Assembly (NCBI RefSeq): GCF_000227465.1
Contig: NC_016047.1
Span: 4,072,857-4,136,856, forward strand
Source: Bacillus spizizenii TU-B-10
Lineage (GTDB): Bacteria; Bacillota; Bacilli; Bacillales; Bacillaceae
Direction: 5' to 3'
Length of the DNA stretch: 64,000 nucleotides
Shown: in pieces, positions 9,280 to 19,215 of the stretch
Numbering within the stretch: the stretch's first letter is position 1
Layout of the letters: the number at the start of each line of letters is the position of its first letter
Translations under genes and position numbers: made by a program
Notes under the pieces: generated by a model
What the model was told of the DNA's origin: nothing
The model's database searches: none
The model's input: the letters and a program-made list of their open reading frames with translations, nothing else

Positions 9280-11160
9280 TTACACCATAACCTTGCAAAT
9301 ATTGTTCGTGAATTCCACAGGGTCCTGAATCGGTAAGCCTTCGATGAGAAGCGCCTGATTGTACAGAAGATTTGTGTAGAGGCTCAGCTTCTCTTTATCC
9401 TGTTCAAATGCGTCCTGCAGCGTTTGGAATACCTCATGATTCGGGTTGATTTCAAGCACTTTTTCCGCCTTTACATTTTGGCTGTCCGGCATCGCGTTTA
9501 AGATTTTTTCCATCTCGATTGTCACTTCGCCGTCAGCAGCAAGGCAGACCGGATGTGATTTGAGTCGTTTTGAGATTCTGACGTTTTTCACTTTATCTGA
9601 CAGAATGTTTTTCATTTCCTCAAACAGATCCTTGTACTTGCTTTCTTCTTCCTCGGACTGCTTTTGGTCCTCATCCGTGTCTATGCCTAGGTCTCCGCTT
9701 GATACGGATTTAAACTCTTTTTCCTGATAAGATGGCAGCATTTTAATCGCAAACTCATCAATGTCCTCAGTGAAGTAGAGAATTTCATAGCCTTTGTCCG
9801 CTACCATTTCCGTTTGCGGCAGTTTTTCTATGCGATCGTATGAATCACCGGTCGCATAATAAATGTATTTCTGCTCCTCGGGCATTCTGGATACGTACTC
9901 ATCTAAGCTGACCAGTTTTTTCTCTTTGGAAGAGTAGAATAATAAGAGGTCCTTCAATTGATCCTTATTCGCGCCAAAATCATTGTACACGCCGAATTTC
10001 AGCTGTCTGCCGAATGATTTGTAGAACGTCTCGTATTTCTCTCGGTCTTTTTTCAGCAGGCTTTGCAGCTCGCTTTTGATTTTTTTGCTGATATTTTTCG
10101 CGATCAGCTTCAGCTGGCGGTCATGCTGGAGCATTTCTCTGGAAATGTTCAGAGACAGATCCTCAGAATCGACCATGCCTTTCACGAAGCTGAAGTGGTC
10201 CGGAAGCAGATCCGCGCATTTGTTCATGATCAGAACGCCATTAGAATACAGCTCCAAGCCTTTCTCATATTCCTTAGAATAATAGTCAAACGGCATGTTT
10301 TCAGGAATAAATAAAATCGCGTTGTAGCGAACGGCGCCATCCACACTGATATGAACGTGTGTCAGCGGTTTATCAAACCCGTAATGCTTTTCAGCATAAA
10401 ACTTTTCATAGTCCTCATCTGTCAGCTCGCTTTTGTTTTTTCTCCAGATCGGCACCATGCTGTTGACTGTCTGTTCTTCCTGTACCTCTTCAAATTCATT
10501 TTCGCTGCCTTCCTTCGGCTTATTAATGGTTGTATCCATTTTGATCGGGTAGCGAATGAAGTCGGAGTACTTTTTAATGATTGCTTTTAAACGATATTCT
10601 TCTAAGAACTCGTCATAGCTGTCATCTTCTGTATTCTCTTTGATTTTCAGGATAATGTCTGTACCGACAGAATCCTTTTCACACGGCTCAATCGTATAGC
10701 CGTCTGCACCCGCAGACTCCCATTTATACGCCTCTTCGCTGCCGAGCGCCTTACTGATGACAGTCACGACATCAGCAACCATAAACGCCGCGTAAAAGCC
10801 GACACCGAATTGCCCGATGATGTCATGGCCGTCTTTCAGCTCGTTTTCCTTTTTAAACGCAAGGGAACCGCTTTTTGCAATGGTGCCGAGATGCTGCTCA
10901 AGCTCATCCTTTGTCATCCCGATCCCCGTATCAGAGATCGTTAATGTTCTCGCACTTTTATCAGCTGCGACCTTTATGTAGTAACTGTCTTTATCAAACG
11001 TAAGCGCATCGTCCGTCAGCGCTTTGTAATAGATCTTGTCAATCGCGTCACTCGAATTGGAGATTAACTCGCGCAGGAAAATTTCTTTTTGGGTATAAAT
11101 GGAGTTAATCATCATATCCAGCAGTCGTTTGGACTCTGCTTTAAACTCTTTTTTAGCCAC
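9280..11160 (-). CDS. htpG: HtpG, Hsp90-family chaperone
   Basis: A full-length 626-residue bacterial Hsp90. The N-terminal ATPase domain shows [12 protein letters not shown] near residue 28 with the catalytic Glu, DTGIGMT near residue 79, and [13 protein letters not shown] near residue 116. Middle and C-terminal dimerisation domains follow with typical length. It acts in the cytoplasm as an ATP-driven dimeric chaperone. AAAAGGAGCG precedes the ATG. It stands alone on the minus strand. I see no CIRCE element upstream, in line with its known CIRCE-independent heat induction. Confidence 0.97.
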   Translation of the reverse strand: MAKKEFKAESKRLLDMMINSIYTQKEIFLRELISNSSDAIDKIYYKALTDDALTFDKDSYYIKVAADKSARTLTISDTGIGMTKDELEQHLGTIAKSGSLAFKKENELKDGHDIIGQFGVGFYAAFMVADVVTVISKALGSEEAYKWESAGADGYTIEPCEKDSVGTDIILKIKENTEDDSYDEFLEEYRLKAIIKKYSDFIRYPIKMDTTINKPKEGSENEFEEVQEEQTVNSMVPIWRKNKSELTDEDYEKFYAEKHYGFDKPLTHVHISVDGAVRYNAILFIPENMPFDYYSKEYEKGLELYSNGVLIMNKCADLLPDHFSFVKGMVDSEDLSLNISREMLQHDRQLKLIAKNISKKIKSELQSLLKKDREKYETFYKSFGRQLKFGVYNDFGANKDQLKDLLLFYSSKEKKLVSLDEYVSRMPEEQKYIYYATGDSYDRIEKLPQTEMVADKGYEILYFTEDIDEFAIKMLPSYQEKEFKSVSSGDLGIDTDEDQKQSEEEESKYKDLFEEMKNILSDKVKNVRISKRLKSHPVCLAADGEVTIEMEKILNAMPDSQNVKAEKVLEINPNHEVFQTLQDAFEQDKEKLSLYTNLLYNQALLIEGLPIQDPVEFTNNICKVMV

Positions 11161-11340
11161 TCTAGATCGCTCCTTTTTGATATGTTGTTACGCTATGTAA
11201 ACTCTTTTCAGCATCTATTTATCATATGCTGTGACAATTGTCAATTAGATTGATAGATGCATATATATGTAAATTTAACACTATTTAGGTTTGCTTTCAC
11301 TATTTTTTCTCAGTCATTCTCATAAAAAAGAGAGGCTTCA

Positions 11341-11592
11341 TCATCCTCTCTTTTTTTCTGCATCATTCCAGCGGCCAAACTCCCGCTTCATCCATATATG
11401 CACCGGGTAGAAAAACAAACCGAACGGGATCAAAAACAATAGATTATGCCATGAGGCATTGAGAAATGCACTTGCTGCAATCGGAAACGTAATCTCTTTA
11501 AATAAAAAAGAGATGACAGTCAGCACAACAAACGCGGACGGAATCGTGGCGAAGCAATAAAACTTGAGCTCCTTCTTATGCTGTACCTTCAA
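11341..11592 (-). CDS. yxcA: YxcA, small membrane protein of unknown function
   Basis: About 83 residues with two hydrophobic segments (FYCFATIPSAFVVLTVISF and LLFLIPFGLFFYPVHIW), so probably a two-helix membrane protein. The function is unknown. I choose TTG at 11590-11592 as start: GGGAGG lies nine bases upstream, whereas the longer open frame (to 11613) would put that ribosome site inside the gene. The symbol follows from its place between htpG and yxbG. Confidence 0.75.
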   Translation of the reverse strand: MKVQHKKELKFYCFATIPSAFVVLTVISFLFKEITFPIAASAFLNASWHNLLFLIPFGLFFYPVHIWMKREFGRWNDAEKKRG

Positions 11593-11709
11593 AACACACA
11601 AACCTCCCAACAATTTCTAGTCCATCTTAACATATGCTGGCATTTCTTTTCTCGCATGTTTATCACTGCACGTAGCGGGAAGACAAATAGAAAAAGGAGG
11701 ACTCGTGTA

Positions 11710-12531
11710 ATGGGAAAACTTGAAAACAAAACCGCAGTCATCACAGGCGCCGCGACAGGCATTGGACAAGCGACGGCAGAGGTTTTTGCCAATGAAGGCG
11801 CGCGTGTGATGATCGGAGACATCAATGAAGACCAAATGAAAGAAACCGTTGAAGCGATCAGAAAAAACGGAGGAGAGGCGGACGCTTTTCACCTCGATGT
11901 GTCAGATGAAAACAGTGTGAAAGCATTTGCTGATCAAATCAAGGATGCTTGCGGAACGATTGATATTCTGTTTAATAACGCCGGGGTTGATCAGGAAGGC
12001 GGAAAAGTGCACGAATATCCGGTTGACCTGTTTGACCGCATTATCGCCGTCGACCTGCGCGGCACGTTCCTTTGCAGCAAATACTTGATTCCGCTCATGC
12101 TCGAAAATGGAGGCTCCATCATCAACACCTCCTCCATGTCAGGCCGGGCCGCGGACCTCGACCGCTCCGGCTACAACGCTGCAAAAGGCGGAATCACCAA
12201 CCTGACAAGAGCGATGGCGATCGACTACGCAAGAAACGGCATCCGCGTCAATTCTATTTCTCCGGGAACGATTGAAACCCCGCTGATTGATAAACTGGCT
12301 GGCACCAAAGAACAGGAAATGGGCGAAAAATTCCGCGAAGCCAACAAATGGATCACGCCTCTCGGCCGCCTCGGCCAGCCGAAGGAAATGGCGACAGTGG
12401 CCCTGTTCCTCGCCTCAGACGACAGCTCATACGTCACAGGAGAAGACATCACCGCAGACGGCGGCATCATGGCGTACACATGGCCTGGGAAGATGTTGAT
12501 TGATGAGAAGTGGAAGGAAGAAACGAAATAG
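11710..12531 (+). CDS. yxbG: YxbG, short-chain dehydrogenase/reductase
   Basis: A 273-residue classical SDR. It shows the cofactor motif TGAATGIG (residues 13-20), NNAG near residue 89, the catalytic Ser in NTSSMSG and the YNAAKGG Tyr-Lys pair near residue 160. The alcohol or ketone substrate is unknown. An acidic residue at the end of beta-2 (MIGDINED) suggests NAD(H) rather than NADP(H). The ATG at 11710 follows AAAAGGAGG; a longer open frame to 11578 is not supported. Confidence 0.9.
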   Translation: MGKLENKTAVITGAATGIGQATAEVFANEGARVMIGDINEDQMKETVEAIRKNGGEADAFHLDVSDENSVKAFADQIKDACGTIDILFNNAGVDQEGGKVHEYPVDLFDRIIAVDLRGTFLCSKYLIPLMLENGGSIINTSSMSGRAADLDRSGYNAAKGGITNLTRAMAIDYARNGIRVNSISPGTIETPLIDKLAGTKEQEMGEKFREANKWITPLGRLGQPKEMATVALFLASDDSSYVTGEDITADGGIMAYTWPGKMLIDEKWKEETK

Positions 12532-12597
12532 ACATGGTCTGCGCAATTTTATGCGTTAATGATCAAATATGAATCAGCCATAGATATAGCTAAATAA

Positions 12598-12640
12598 AAG
12601 GGAGCTCAACCTGAATCATTAGGTTAAGCTCCCTCTTCAT
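12598..12640 (+). terminator. Likely terminator after yxbG
   Basis: GGGAGCTCAACCT and AGGTTAAGCTCCC pair with one mismatch around an eight-base loop and are followed by CTCTTCATTT, a weak T tract. Confidence 0.65.
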
Positions 12641-12773
12641 TTACTCTATTTCTTTTTTCCGCTGTCTGGCAGGAAAAAGAAATGAAAACTACATATTGCA
12701 CTTATCCATATATATTTTACATATTGTTTATTATATCTTACAATAAATTTAGCATTTATTAGGAGTTGATAGA

Positions 12774-12932
12774 ATGAAATTGCTATATACCTATATCATT
12801 TTAGGAGGTTTCATTAGCATATTTCTTTCTTGTTTTTTTGAGTTAGGTATTTTTAATCTTGCTTTATATCTTATCTATTTTAACTATGCACTTTTTTTAT
12901 ATAAACGAGCTAAAGCGCCAAAAGTTCAATGA
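12774..12932 (+). CDS. Possible small hydrophobic membrane protein
   Basis: A 52-codon frame from ATG to TGA. It reads MKLLYTYIILGGF at the start and ends FLYKRAKAPKVQ. AGGAG lies at good spacing upstream. Residues 5-44 are almost entirely hydrophobic (two short helices) and the tail is basic, fitting the positive-inside rule. No family is recognised. The surroundings are AT-rich, so a chance frame is possible, but start, ribosome site, membrane pattern and basic end agree. Confidence 0.5.
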   Translation: MKLLYTYIILGGFISIFLSCFFELGIFNLALYLIYFNYALFLYKRAKAPKVQ

Positions 12933-13376
12933 AATACTTAGTATATCCCTTAATAGGTTATAGTCGTATTTATTCGTTCATTTTTCAGTATAATTATTTT
13001 AGTTTTTAGTATAATTCTAGTATTTGACAGAAAGGCACGCAATTTATGTCATAAAACAAACTACTATTTTTACTCTTTTCATTTTCTTCTATCGTTCACC
13101 TGCTCTTCAATACGCTTTTAGACCCTACTTCAAGCTGGAAATCTTGGTCGGTGAACATTGCTCGAATTCTTTTGGCCCTTCTATTTTTAAATCTCACCTT
13201 GAAAGAAAAGAAAGAAACTCAAAAGAACAAGTGACATAACGACACAGAGCCCGGACTGAGTGTATCCGGGCAAATTTATATCCGTTGTAAACGTTACCTC
13301 TCTCAGGTTTTCATTTCAAAAGATACTGAAGGTACTCCCCAGCCTCCCATTTCAACCGCAGGCTGATTTCTCTCGT
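12933..13376. other. AT-rich spacer without a convincing gene
   Basis: A frame of 71 codons (13024-13239, plus) lacks a ribosome site and plausible composition. A small GC-rich hairpin (GCCCGG/CCGGGC, near 13249-13271) could be a weak terminator. I see nothing else. Confidence 0.5.
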
Positions 13377-14519
13377 TTATAGCAATACAACCTTATACTT
13401 CTTCACATCCAAAAACTGCAAAAACTCCCTTGCCAGCACTTCTGGCGCATGCGTCTTCCCTTCATCCAGCCGATACAAAATCAGCCCGATAATCATCGCG
13501 GATACATAATAGGCATAAAGCTTTTTCTCCGCATGAATCTCAGTCTGCTGATGCAGATAAAACGATTCCAGCGCTTTGAACATATCAGGTATCACATGAG
13601 GAACACCCCATTCCCGATTGAGAAAATGCACAATGGGCATGTTTGATAAAGCAGAAAGCAGACTGGCGAGCGCCTCCTCCGCATCCTCTAAAGAAAGCTC
13701 ATTCGGACTTGGGGCAATCGTCAGGTGATCTATGATCTCCGCACATGATTGCTGAATCATGGTTTGCAGCAATTCCTCTTTACTGGCATAGTGATCATAA
13801 AAGGTTGCTCGGCGGATATTGCTTTTACGGGTAATATCCGAAATCGTGATGGCCGCGTAGTCTTGTTTCTCCGCCAATACGTCCAGCAAAGCCTTCTGCA
13901 GCGCCTCTCTCGTTCGAACCACACGCCTGTCGATTTGCTTGTCCTCTTGCCGCTCCCCTGACGCAGCCTGTCCAAACAGCCAATAAAACCTCTTTCGAGA
14001 AACAAGCTCCCATACCTTTTGGCTGATGGCTTCCGGAGAAGCCGCGGCATCCTCATTCAGCCAATACAGGATAATCGCGTACGTGTACAAAGCCCGGTAA
14101 TGTCCGTAGATTTCCCGTTCGATCGGCGTCAAGTTCACATGGATTGGAGCCAGCAGGACATCCTGCTGAAACACATCCTTAAAAAAACGATGAACATTTT
14201 CTCTGTTCATCATCGTACCAAAAAAGGATCGATGCTCGTGAACAAAGGACAGAGTCGGATGCACAGTTTGCCGTTTTTTGTTCAAATGGAGGGTATCCAT
14301 ATGCCTGAAGGCCTCATAGAGCGCTTTGCCCAGCTCCTCCTTCATGTCTTCGATCACATCCTCAATGATTGAAAACTTGTCTTCATAATAAAGGTAGAGC
14401 GTCCCGCGGCTCACTTTGGCCTTCTCAGCAATTTCTTTCATTGTGATATGTTGAATATCCCTTTCTTCCAATAAGGCCAGCAGCGCCTGTTTCACTTGAG
14501 CTTCAGCAGATTCCGGCAC
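13377..14519 (-). CDS. yxbF: YxbF, double TetR-type regulator
   Basis: About 380 residues, twice the usual TetR length. Two helix-turn-helix modules are visible: one near the N-terminus (ITMKEIAEKAKVSRGTLYLY) and one about 200 residues later (ITISDITRKSNIRRATFYDH), each followed by a helical ligand domain. This looks like a tandem duplication/fusion of two TetR repressors in one chain. I prefer the GTG start at 14517-14519 over an upstream TTG because GGGGGTG then acts as ribosome site. It is divergent from aldX and probably regulates it; the effector is unknown. Confidence 0.87.
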   Translation of the reverse strand: MPESAEAQVKQALLALLEERDIQHITMKEIAEKAKVSRGTLYLYYEDKFSIIEDVIEDMKEELGKALYEAFRHMDTLHLNKKRQTVHPTLSFVHEHRSFFGTMMNRENVHRFFKDVFQQDVLLAPIHVNLTPIEREIYGHYRALYTYAIILYWLNEDAAASPEAISQKVWELVSRKRFYWLFGQAASGERQEDKQIDRRVVRTREALQKALLDVLAEKQDYAAITISDITRKSNIRRATFYDHYASKEELLQTMIQQSCAEIIDHLTIAPSPNELSLEDAEEALASLLSALSNMPIVHFLNREWGVPHVIPDMFKALESFYLHQQTEIHAEKKLYAYYVSAMIIGLILYRLDEGKTHAPEVLAREFLQFLDVKKYKVVLL

Positions 14520-14560
14520 AAAAGACACCCCCAATCATTAGACAGATGTTCGATATATGT

Positions 14561-14586
14561 ACGGTAACGTATAGATGGTTCACCGT
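14561..14586. promoter_or_regulatory. Imperfect dyad in the yxbF-aldX spacer, candidate YxbF operator
   Basis: ACGGTAAC and GTTCACCGT face each other across nine bases; the arms match apart from one inserted base. The position between a TetR gene and its divergent neighbour is typical for an operator. No experimental support is known to me. Confidence 0.4.
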
Positions 14587-14661
14587 TGTCTTTCTTACAG
14601 AAAAGGTACCACTTTATAATAGGTCTGAGAAAAGAAGAAAGCAAATGAGGGGGATTTTACA

Positions 14662-15999
14662 ATGGAACAGCAAGTAAAAGACGACATTCAGCGTGTCTTT
14701 CAGCTTCAGAAAAAACAGCAAAAAGCACTGCGCGCTTCAACAGCGGAACAGCGCATAGAGAAGCTTCAGCGCTTTTTAGATTCCGTCATTGCCCATGAAG
14801 AAGAAATCATCGAAGCGATTCGAAAAGACGTCCGTAAACCATATCACGAGGTCAAAAAAGCGGAAATCGAAGGAACGAAAAAAGCGATCAGAGATAATAT
14901 GAACAATCTGGAACAATGGATGGCGCCTAAAGAAGTCGGTTCATCTTTAAGCCCTGACGCAAACGGAATTCTCATGTACGAGCCTAAAGGCGTAACGCTC
15001 ATCCTCGGTCCGTGGAACTATCCGTTTATGCTGACGATGGCGCCGCTTGCCGCTTCTCTCGCAGCCGGAAACAGCGCGATTGTGAAGCTGTCTGATTTTA
15101 CGATGAACACAAGCAACATTGCCGCAAAAGTGATTCGAGACGCTTTTGACGAAAAAGAAGTCGCGATTTTTGAAGGAGAGGTTGAGGTGGCAACCGAGCT
15201 TCTAGATCAGCCGTTTGACCACATTTTCTTCACTGGAAGCACAAATGTCGGAAAAATCGTCATGACAGCAGCGGCCAAACACTTGGCATCTGTCACACTT
15301 GAGCTTGGCGGCAAGAGCCCAACGATCATTGACAGTGAATACGATCTCACGGACGCAGCGAAAAAGATCGCCGTTGGGAAATTCGTAAACGCCGGCCAAA
15401 CCTGCATCGCACCTGATTATCTGTTCATTAAAAAAGACGTTCAGGACAGGTTCGCGGGGATTTTACAAACAATCGTCAACGCAGGATTTATGGAGGATGA
15501 TTACAACCCAGACCGCAGCAAATTTACGCAGATCGTCAATGACCGCAACTTCAACCGCGTCAAAGACCTGTTCGACGACGCCATCGAAAAAGGGGCGGAA
15601 GTCGTATTCGGAGGCGTGTTTGATGCCAGCGACCGCACGGTCTCGCCAACCGTTTTGAAAAACGTCACGCCTGACATGAAAATCATGCAGGAGGAAATCT
15701 TCGCACCGATCCTGCCGATGATGAACTATGAAGACATCGACGAGGTCATTGATTACGTAAATGATCGTGATAAACCGCTTGCGCTTTATGTATTCAGCCA
15801 CAACCAAGACCTGATTGACAACGTCCTTCAGCATACGACATCAGGAAATGCCGCCATCAATGATGTTGTCGTCCATTTCAGTGACGTCAACCTGCCATTC
15901 GGCGGTGTCAACACAAGCGGAATCGGCTCCTATCATGGGGTATACGGATTTAAAGAGTTTTCTCATGAGAAAGGTGTATTTATTCAAGCCGCTAAATAA
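14662..15999 (+). CDS. aldX: AldX, class 3-type aldehyde dehydrogenase
   Basis: A 445-residue NAD(P)-dependent aldehyde dehydrogenase of the ALDH3 group. The catalytic Glu is in LELGGKSP near residue 214, the catalytic Cys in NAGQTCIAPD near residue 248, and the C-terminal GVYGFKEFSH motif is typical of ALDH3. ALDH3 enzymes oxidise medium- or long-chain aliphatic or aromatic aldehydes; the specific substrate here is unknown. AGGGGGA precedes the ATG. The divergent yxbF suggests induction by a toxic compound or aldehyde. Confidence 0.92.
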   Translation: MEQQVKDDIQRVFQLQKKQQKALRASTAEQRIEKLQRFLDSVIAHEEEIIEAIRKDVRKPYHEVKKAEIEGTKKAIRDNMNNLEQWMAPKEVGSSLSPDANGILMYEPKGVTLILGPWNYPFMLTMAPLAASLAAGNSAIVKLSDFTMNTSNIAAKVIRDAFDEKEVAIFEGEVEVATELLDQPFDHIFFTGSTNVGKIVMTAAAKHLASVTLELGGKSPTIIDSEYDLTDAAKKIAVGKFVNAGQTCIAPDYLFIKKDVQDRFAGILQTIVNAGFMEDDYNPDRSKFTQIVNDRNFNRVKDLFDDAIEKGAEVVFGGVFDASDRTVSPTVLKNVTPDMKIMQEEIFAPILPMMNYEDIDEVIDYVNDRDKPLALYVFSHNQDLIDNVLQHTTSGNAAINDVVVHFSDVNLPFGGVNTSGIGSYHGVYGFKEFSHEKGVFIQAAK

Positions 16000-16006
16000 T
16001 CACAAT

Positions 16007-16043
16007 AAAGAGAATCTGCATCATTTTGCAGATTCTCTTTTAT
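16007..16043 (+). terminator. Terminator after aldX
   Basis: AAAGAGAATCTGCA and TGCAGATTCTCTTT form a 14-bp stem followed by a T-rich tail. Confidence 0.9.
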
Positions 16044-16226
16044 TTTTCACCAAACTCTTCTATTTTCCTATTAATCTACAATACAAATAGGAAAATAAAG
16101 CAATATACAACAGCAACAAAACACTATTGTTGTTAAAAGACAAAGTTCCTCTAGTATATTTCATTGAAACCCTATAGGCTCTAACATATAATATCCCAGA
16201 AAACTTCAAAGGAGTGAAATTCATAC

Positions 16227-16671
16227 ATGGAAAACCAGCAGGGTTTTGGATTCGGGCAATCGCTCTATAATTGATGATTTGATTATCTATTTTTTTGCTT
16301 TTATTATGATTCTCATTAACACTTTAATTGTCCTGCCTCTCATTGATTCAGCAAGCCTTTATATGACAGAAGAACAATATACATTTTCTATATTGATATT
16401 CGGGACAATCCCTGTTATTGCCATCATATATATCTTCGGTATTCTTTATTATAGCCTACTGACGTCTTCAAAAATGCAAGCAACACTGGGCAAAAAACTC
16501 ATGGGAATAATCGTTGTCAATCAGTATGGCGAGCGAATTTCATTTTGGCACAGCTTCGGCCGTTTCTTCGCTTACACACTATCAGGAATTTTGTATATCG
16601 GTTATATCATGGCCGCCTTTCCCTCTAAACTGGCATTGCATGATTATATTTGCGGGACAGGTTATCTATAA
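16227..16671 (+). pseudogene. Frameshifted RDD-family membrane gene, degraded paralog of yxaI
   Basis: The sequence from the ATG at 16227 parallels yxaI (17514), including the ribosome site AAAGGAG, the opening MEKPAGFWIR and the ending LHDYIC. The reading frame breaks twice near the start: the first codons are in one frame, the segment PAGFWIRAIAL in a second, and IIDDLIIYFF onward in a third, where it stays open to 16671. Two separate one-base losses explain this, one in the A run at about 16230. A shorter product from TTG at 16246 would lack the usual N-terminus and has no ribosome site. Intact RDD proteins have about three membrane helices; their role is unclear. Confidence 0.75.
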
Positions 16672-16832
16672 AAATAAATATTTGGATTGACTAACCAAAA
16701 AAGGCTGCCGAGACCTTCTCGCCAGCCTTTTCTCACATTCGATTATTTCCCAAAAGCCACTATTTTTTGATAGATTCTGATCGCAATAGGTACAGCATAT
16801 TATCCATTTTATGAACAGGAAAATATAGGGGA

Positions 16833-17258
16833 TTACGTAAAACTTCTTGTAACGGGTTTTTTTGATGCTGAACGAAAAGCTGCAAAAAACCAAATGATGT
16901 TTACAACAGCCGCAGCGAGACAAACCCCAATCACAAGGATCACCTCAGAAAGCAGATGGTCACTGAACAAACTAAACATCAAGATAAAACCGGCCGAAGA
17001 TAAATGAATCAGCAGCCCAAAGCCGCAAAGCACCGCCATTACATACCTCATCGCATCAACTCCAAGCATGTAAATGAGAAAAGGAATGAGATACAACACA
17101 AGGATCATACCGATAGCTGACCACATGCCGACTGAGTTAAACTGATTGGCCGCCCCTCCCGTTTCGGCCAGTGGCGAAAGTGAAGCAGCGGCAATCATGG
17201 CGCAAAAAAGGAACGCAGAAATGATTGTTACGATTGCCACGCTGTTTTTTCTAGACAT
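16833..17258 (-). CDS. yxaJ: Four-helix membrane protein, probable YxaJ
   Basis: About 141 residues with four hydrophobic segments (near 8-28, 45-67, 72-95 and 103-128) and a basic C-terminus. It is a small integral membrane protein of unknown function. The ATG at 17256-17258 has AAAGGAGGGG upstream; an in-frame TTG one codon earlier is less likely. The gene lies between the RDD pseudogene and yxaI, on the opposite strand. I use the name yxaJ because that is the neighbour of yxaI in strain 168, from memory. Confidence 0.75.
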   Translation of the reverse strand: MSRKNSVAIVTIISAFLFCAMIAAASLSPLAETGGAANQFNSVGMWSAIGMILVLYLIPFLIYMLGVDAMRYVMAVLCGFGLLIHLSSAGFILMFSLFSDHLLSEVILVIGVCLAAAVVNIIWFFAAFRSASKKPVTRSFT

Positions 17259-17513
17259 CAAACCCCTCCTTTAAATAGAAATATTAACCTTTTCATTATA
17301 AATAAGCCGAATAGAAAATTCATTACATTTAAAAAAAATTCCAGAACACATGCGCAAACGTATGGTTCTTCCTAGTATATTTATATAGTAAAAAACAAAG
17401 GATAAAAGACTCATTTTTCAGGTATATCAGGATTTTATCACCATATCATATTGCACATGCTTTTTTTTCAAAGTATACTATTCCAGATTAATTCAAAGGA
17501 GAGAAAAAAATAC

Positions 17514-17969
17514 ATGGAAAAACCAGCAGGATTTTGGATTCGTTTTTTAGCTTATTTTATTGATGGCATTATTGTATCTGTTCCTAGTTATATTATTCTA
17601 TTTATTATCAATACTGTTTTTGTAGCTGGATCCGTGGCAGCAGACCCTTACATGACGCAAGAGGAGTATATGGTGACATACATGACGCTTGCATTTTTGC
17701 CTACTATGCTGATCACGCTCGTCATCAGTGTATTATATTACGGTCTGCTCACTGCTTCTAAAATGCAGGGCACACTCGGCAAAAAAATCCTTGGCCTTAA
17801 AGTGGTCAATGAACAAGGCGAACGGGTCTCTGTCGGACAGGGAATCGGCCGTTACTTTGCATACATCTTATCTGGAATCATCTTTTATATTGGTTTTATC
17901 ATGATCGCCTTTGGAGAGAAAAAAGGCCTGCATGACATCATTTGCAAAACACGTGTTGTGTATAAATAA
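17514..17969 (+). CDS. yxaI: YxaI, RDD-family membrane protein
   Basis: A 151-residue RDD-domain protein. It begins MEKPAGFWIRFLAYFIDGII, the conserved Arg and Asp of the RDD family, and has further membrane helices near residues 60-85 and 115-135; a conserved GTLGKKILGLKVV loop lies between. RDD proteins may be ion transporters, but no function is established here. The ATG at 17514 follows AAAGGAGAG; the longer frame from 17451 is rejected because the pseudogene at 16227 starts at the same point. Confidence 0.87.
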   Translation: MEKPAGFWIRFLAYFIDGIIVSVPSYIILFIINTVFVAGSVAADPYMTQEEYMVTYMTLAFLPTMLITLVISVLYYGLLTASKMQGTLGKKILGLKVVNEQGERVSVGQGIGRYFAYILSGIIFYIGFIMIAFGEKKGLHDIICKTRVVYK

Positions 17970-17998
17970 TAGAAAAAAGTCTAGACGCCAATAAGCAT

Positions 17999-19207
17999 CT
18001 AGACTTTTGTTTTCTTTACAATAGGCTGCCACGCCAGATACGTAGCGCTCCTCCACAGCCACTCAAACGGCCCCATCCGAAATACCCGAAGCCAAAGATG
18101 GCTGAAGACCATTTGAACGGCACAAATAGCAATCGTGATGAGCACGCCGGCAGCAGGATACACTTTCCCGTACAACCCCAAGCCGTAATGATAGAAAATC
18201 CACGTACACACGATAGACTGCATCAGATAATTGGTAAATGCCATCCGTCCAACAGCGGAGAAAGATTGCAGCACTGTTTTCACTCTTGTTTTATGATAAA
18301 GATAGACAACCGTTGTGACATAGAAAAACATGAGAAAAGGCGCACCAATCAGCAAAAATACTTCCCTATCCGTTACACTGTACAGCACTTGGGCGCTGAT
18401 GCCGATGACTAGCCCAGCCATCCACACCCTTTTTAATCCTTTGCGATGCTTTCCGGGTTCGTGCAAATATCGTGACTTCGCCGCCGCAGCTCCCAGCAAA
18501 AACATGCTGAAATAAGGAATGGATGCAAAGAAGAAGTTGAGCGGGTTATACGTAAGCATGCCATTTGAAGACATGTAAACAAGACGATCGTGGATCCGCT
18601 GTTCCGCAATGTCCTTCAAGCTGCCGCTTCCGTAAACATGGAGCGCTTGTTTTGCCTGCTGAGTTACCGCTTGTGCCCATTCCTGTCCGTTTGATGGATA
18701 AAAGCTGGTCAAAATAAACGGAATGCAAAACAAAAGATACAAAGAAACCGCCCATATCAACAGTGTTTTCGGCTTTGCTTTTCGAAATAAAAGCAGAACA
18801 AAGCCGAGCAGGGCGTATTCCGTTAAAATATCCCCGTCCCAAATCAAAAAGGCATGAATCGTTCCAAACAAGAGAAGCGCCGCTAACCTTCTCGCATATA
18901 GCGGAACAAACCGTTTCCCTTTGCTTACTGTTCTCTCCATCATGACAACCATGCCAAATCCAAATAAAAAGGAAAACAATAAAATACATTTTGTTTGGAT
19001 GAAGAATTTCAGTATGGCTGCTGCTGCAAAATCTGCTTCAGACCACTTTTCTGTAAAAAAGTTCTCTTTTCCAAGCATAGACAAATACATATCCGGATAA
19101 CTGAAATGTGCCAGATTGACAAATAAAATGCCGAAAATCGCCATTCCCCTTAGCACATCAAGCACGCCGATCCGCTCATTTGCCAAAGTCGGCTGTAATG
19201 AAGACAT
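17999..19207 (-). CDS. yxaH: YxaH, DUF418-type multi-helix membrane protein
   Basis: A 402-residue protein with about ten membrane helices. It has the DUF418 appearance: an RGMAIFGILFVNL start region and a C-terminal segment containing FTNYLMQS and GPFEWLWR. The function is unknown; related proteins may be membrane acyltransferases or transporters. Three starts are possible (GTG 19216, ATG 19213, ATG 19207). I choose 19207 because AAAAGGAGCG then lies at normal spacing. It lies downstream of qdoI; in B. subtilis the two are co-transcribed and repressed by QdoR and LmrA. An unusual hairpin covers its ribosome site (next entry). Confidence 0.87.
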   Translation of the reverse strand: MSSLQPTLANERIGVLDVLRGMAIFGILFVNLAHFSYPDMYLSMLGKENFFTEKWSEADFAAAAILKFFIQTKCILLFSFLFGFGMVVMMERTVSKGKRFVPLYARRLAALLLFGTIHAFLIWDGDILTEYALLGFVLLLFRKAKPKTLLIWAVSLYLLFCIPFILTSFYPSNGQEWAQAVTQQAKQALHVYGSGSLKDIAEQRIHDRLVYMSSNGMLTYNPLNFFFASIPYFSMFLLGAAAAKSRYLHEPGKHRKGLKRVWMAGLVIGISAQVLYSVTDREVFLLIGAPFLMFFYVTTVVYLYHKTRVKTVLQSFSAVGRMAFTNYLMQSIVCTWIFYHYGLGLYGKVYPAAGVLITIAICAVQMVFSHLWLRVFRMGPFEWLWRSATYLAWQPIVKKTKV

Positions 19208-19215
19208 AGCCATCA

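Noticed and set aside
13024..13239. 71-codon frame in the spacer before yxbF
   Set aside because: No ribosome site, odd composition and no hydrophobic or domain pattern.
13249..13271. GCCCGG/CCGGGC hairpin as a terminator or small RNA
   Set aside because: No T run follows and no gene ends nearby in the right direction; retained only as a remark.
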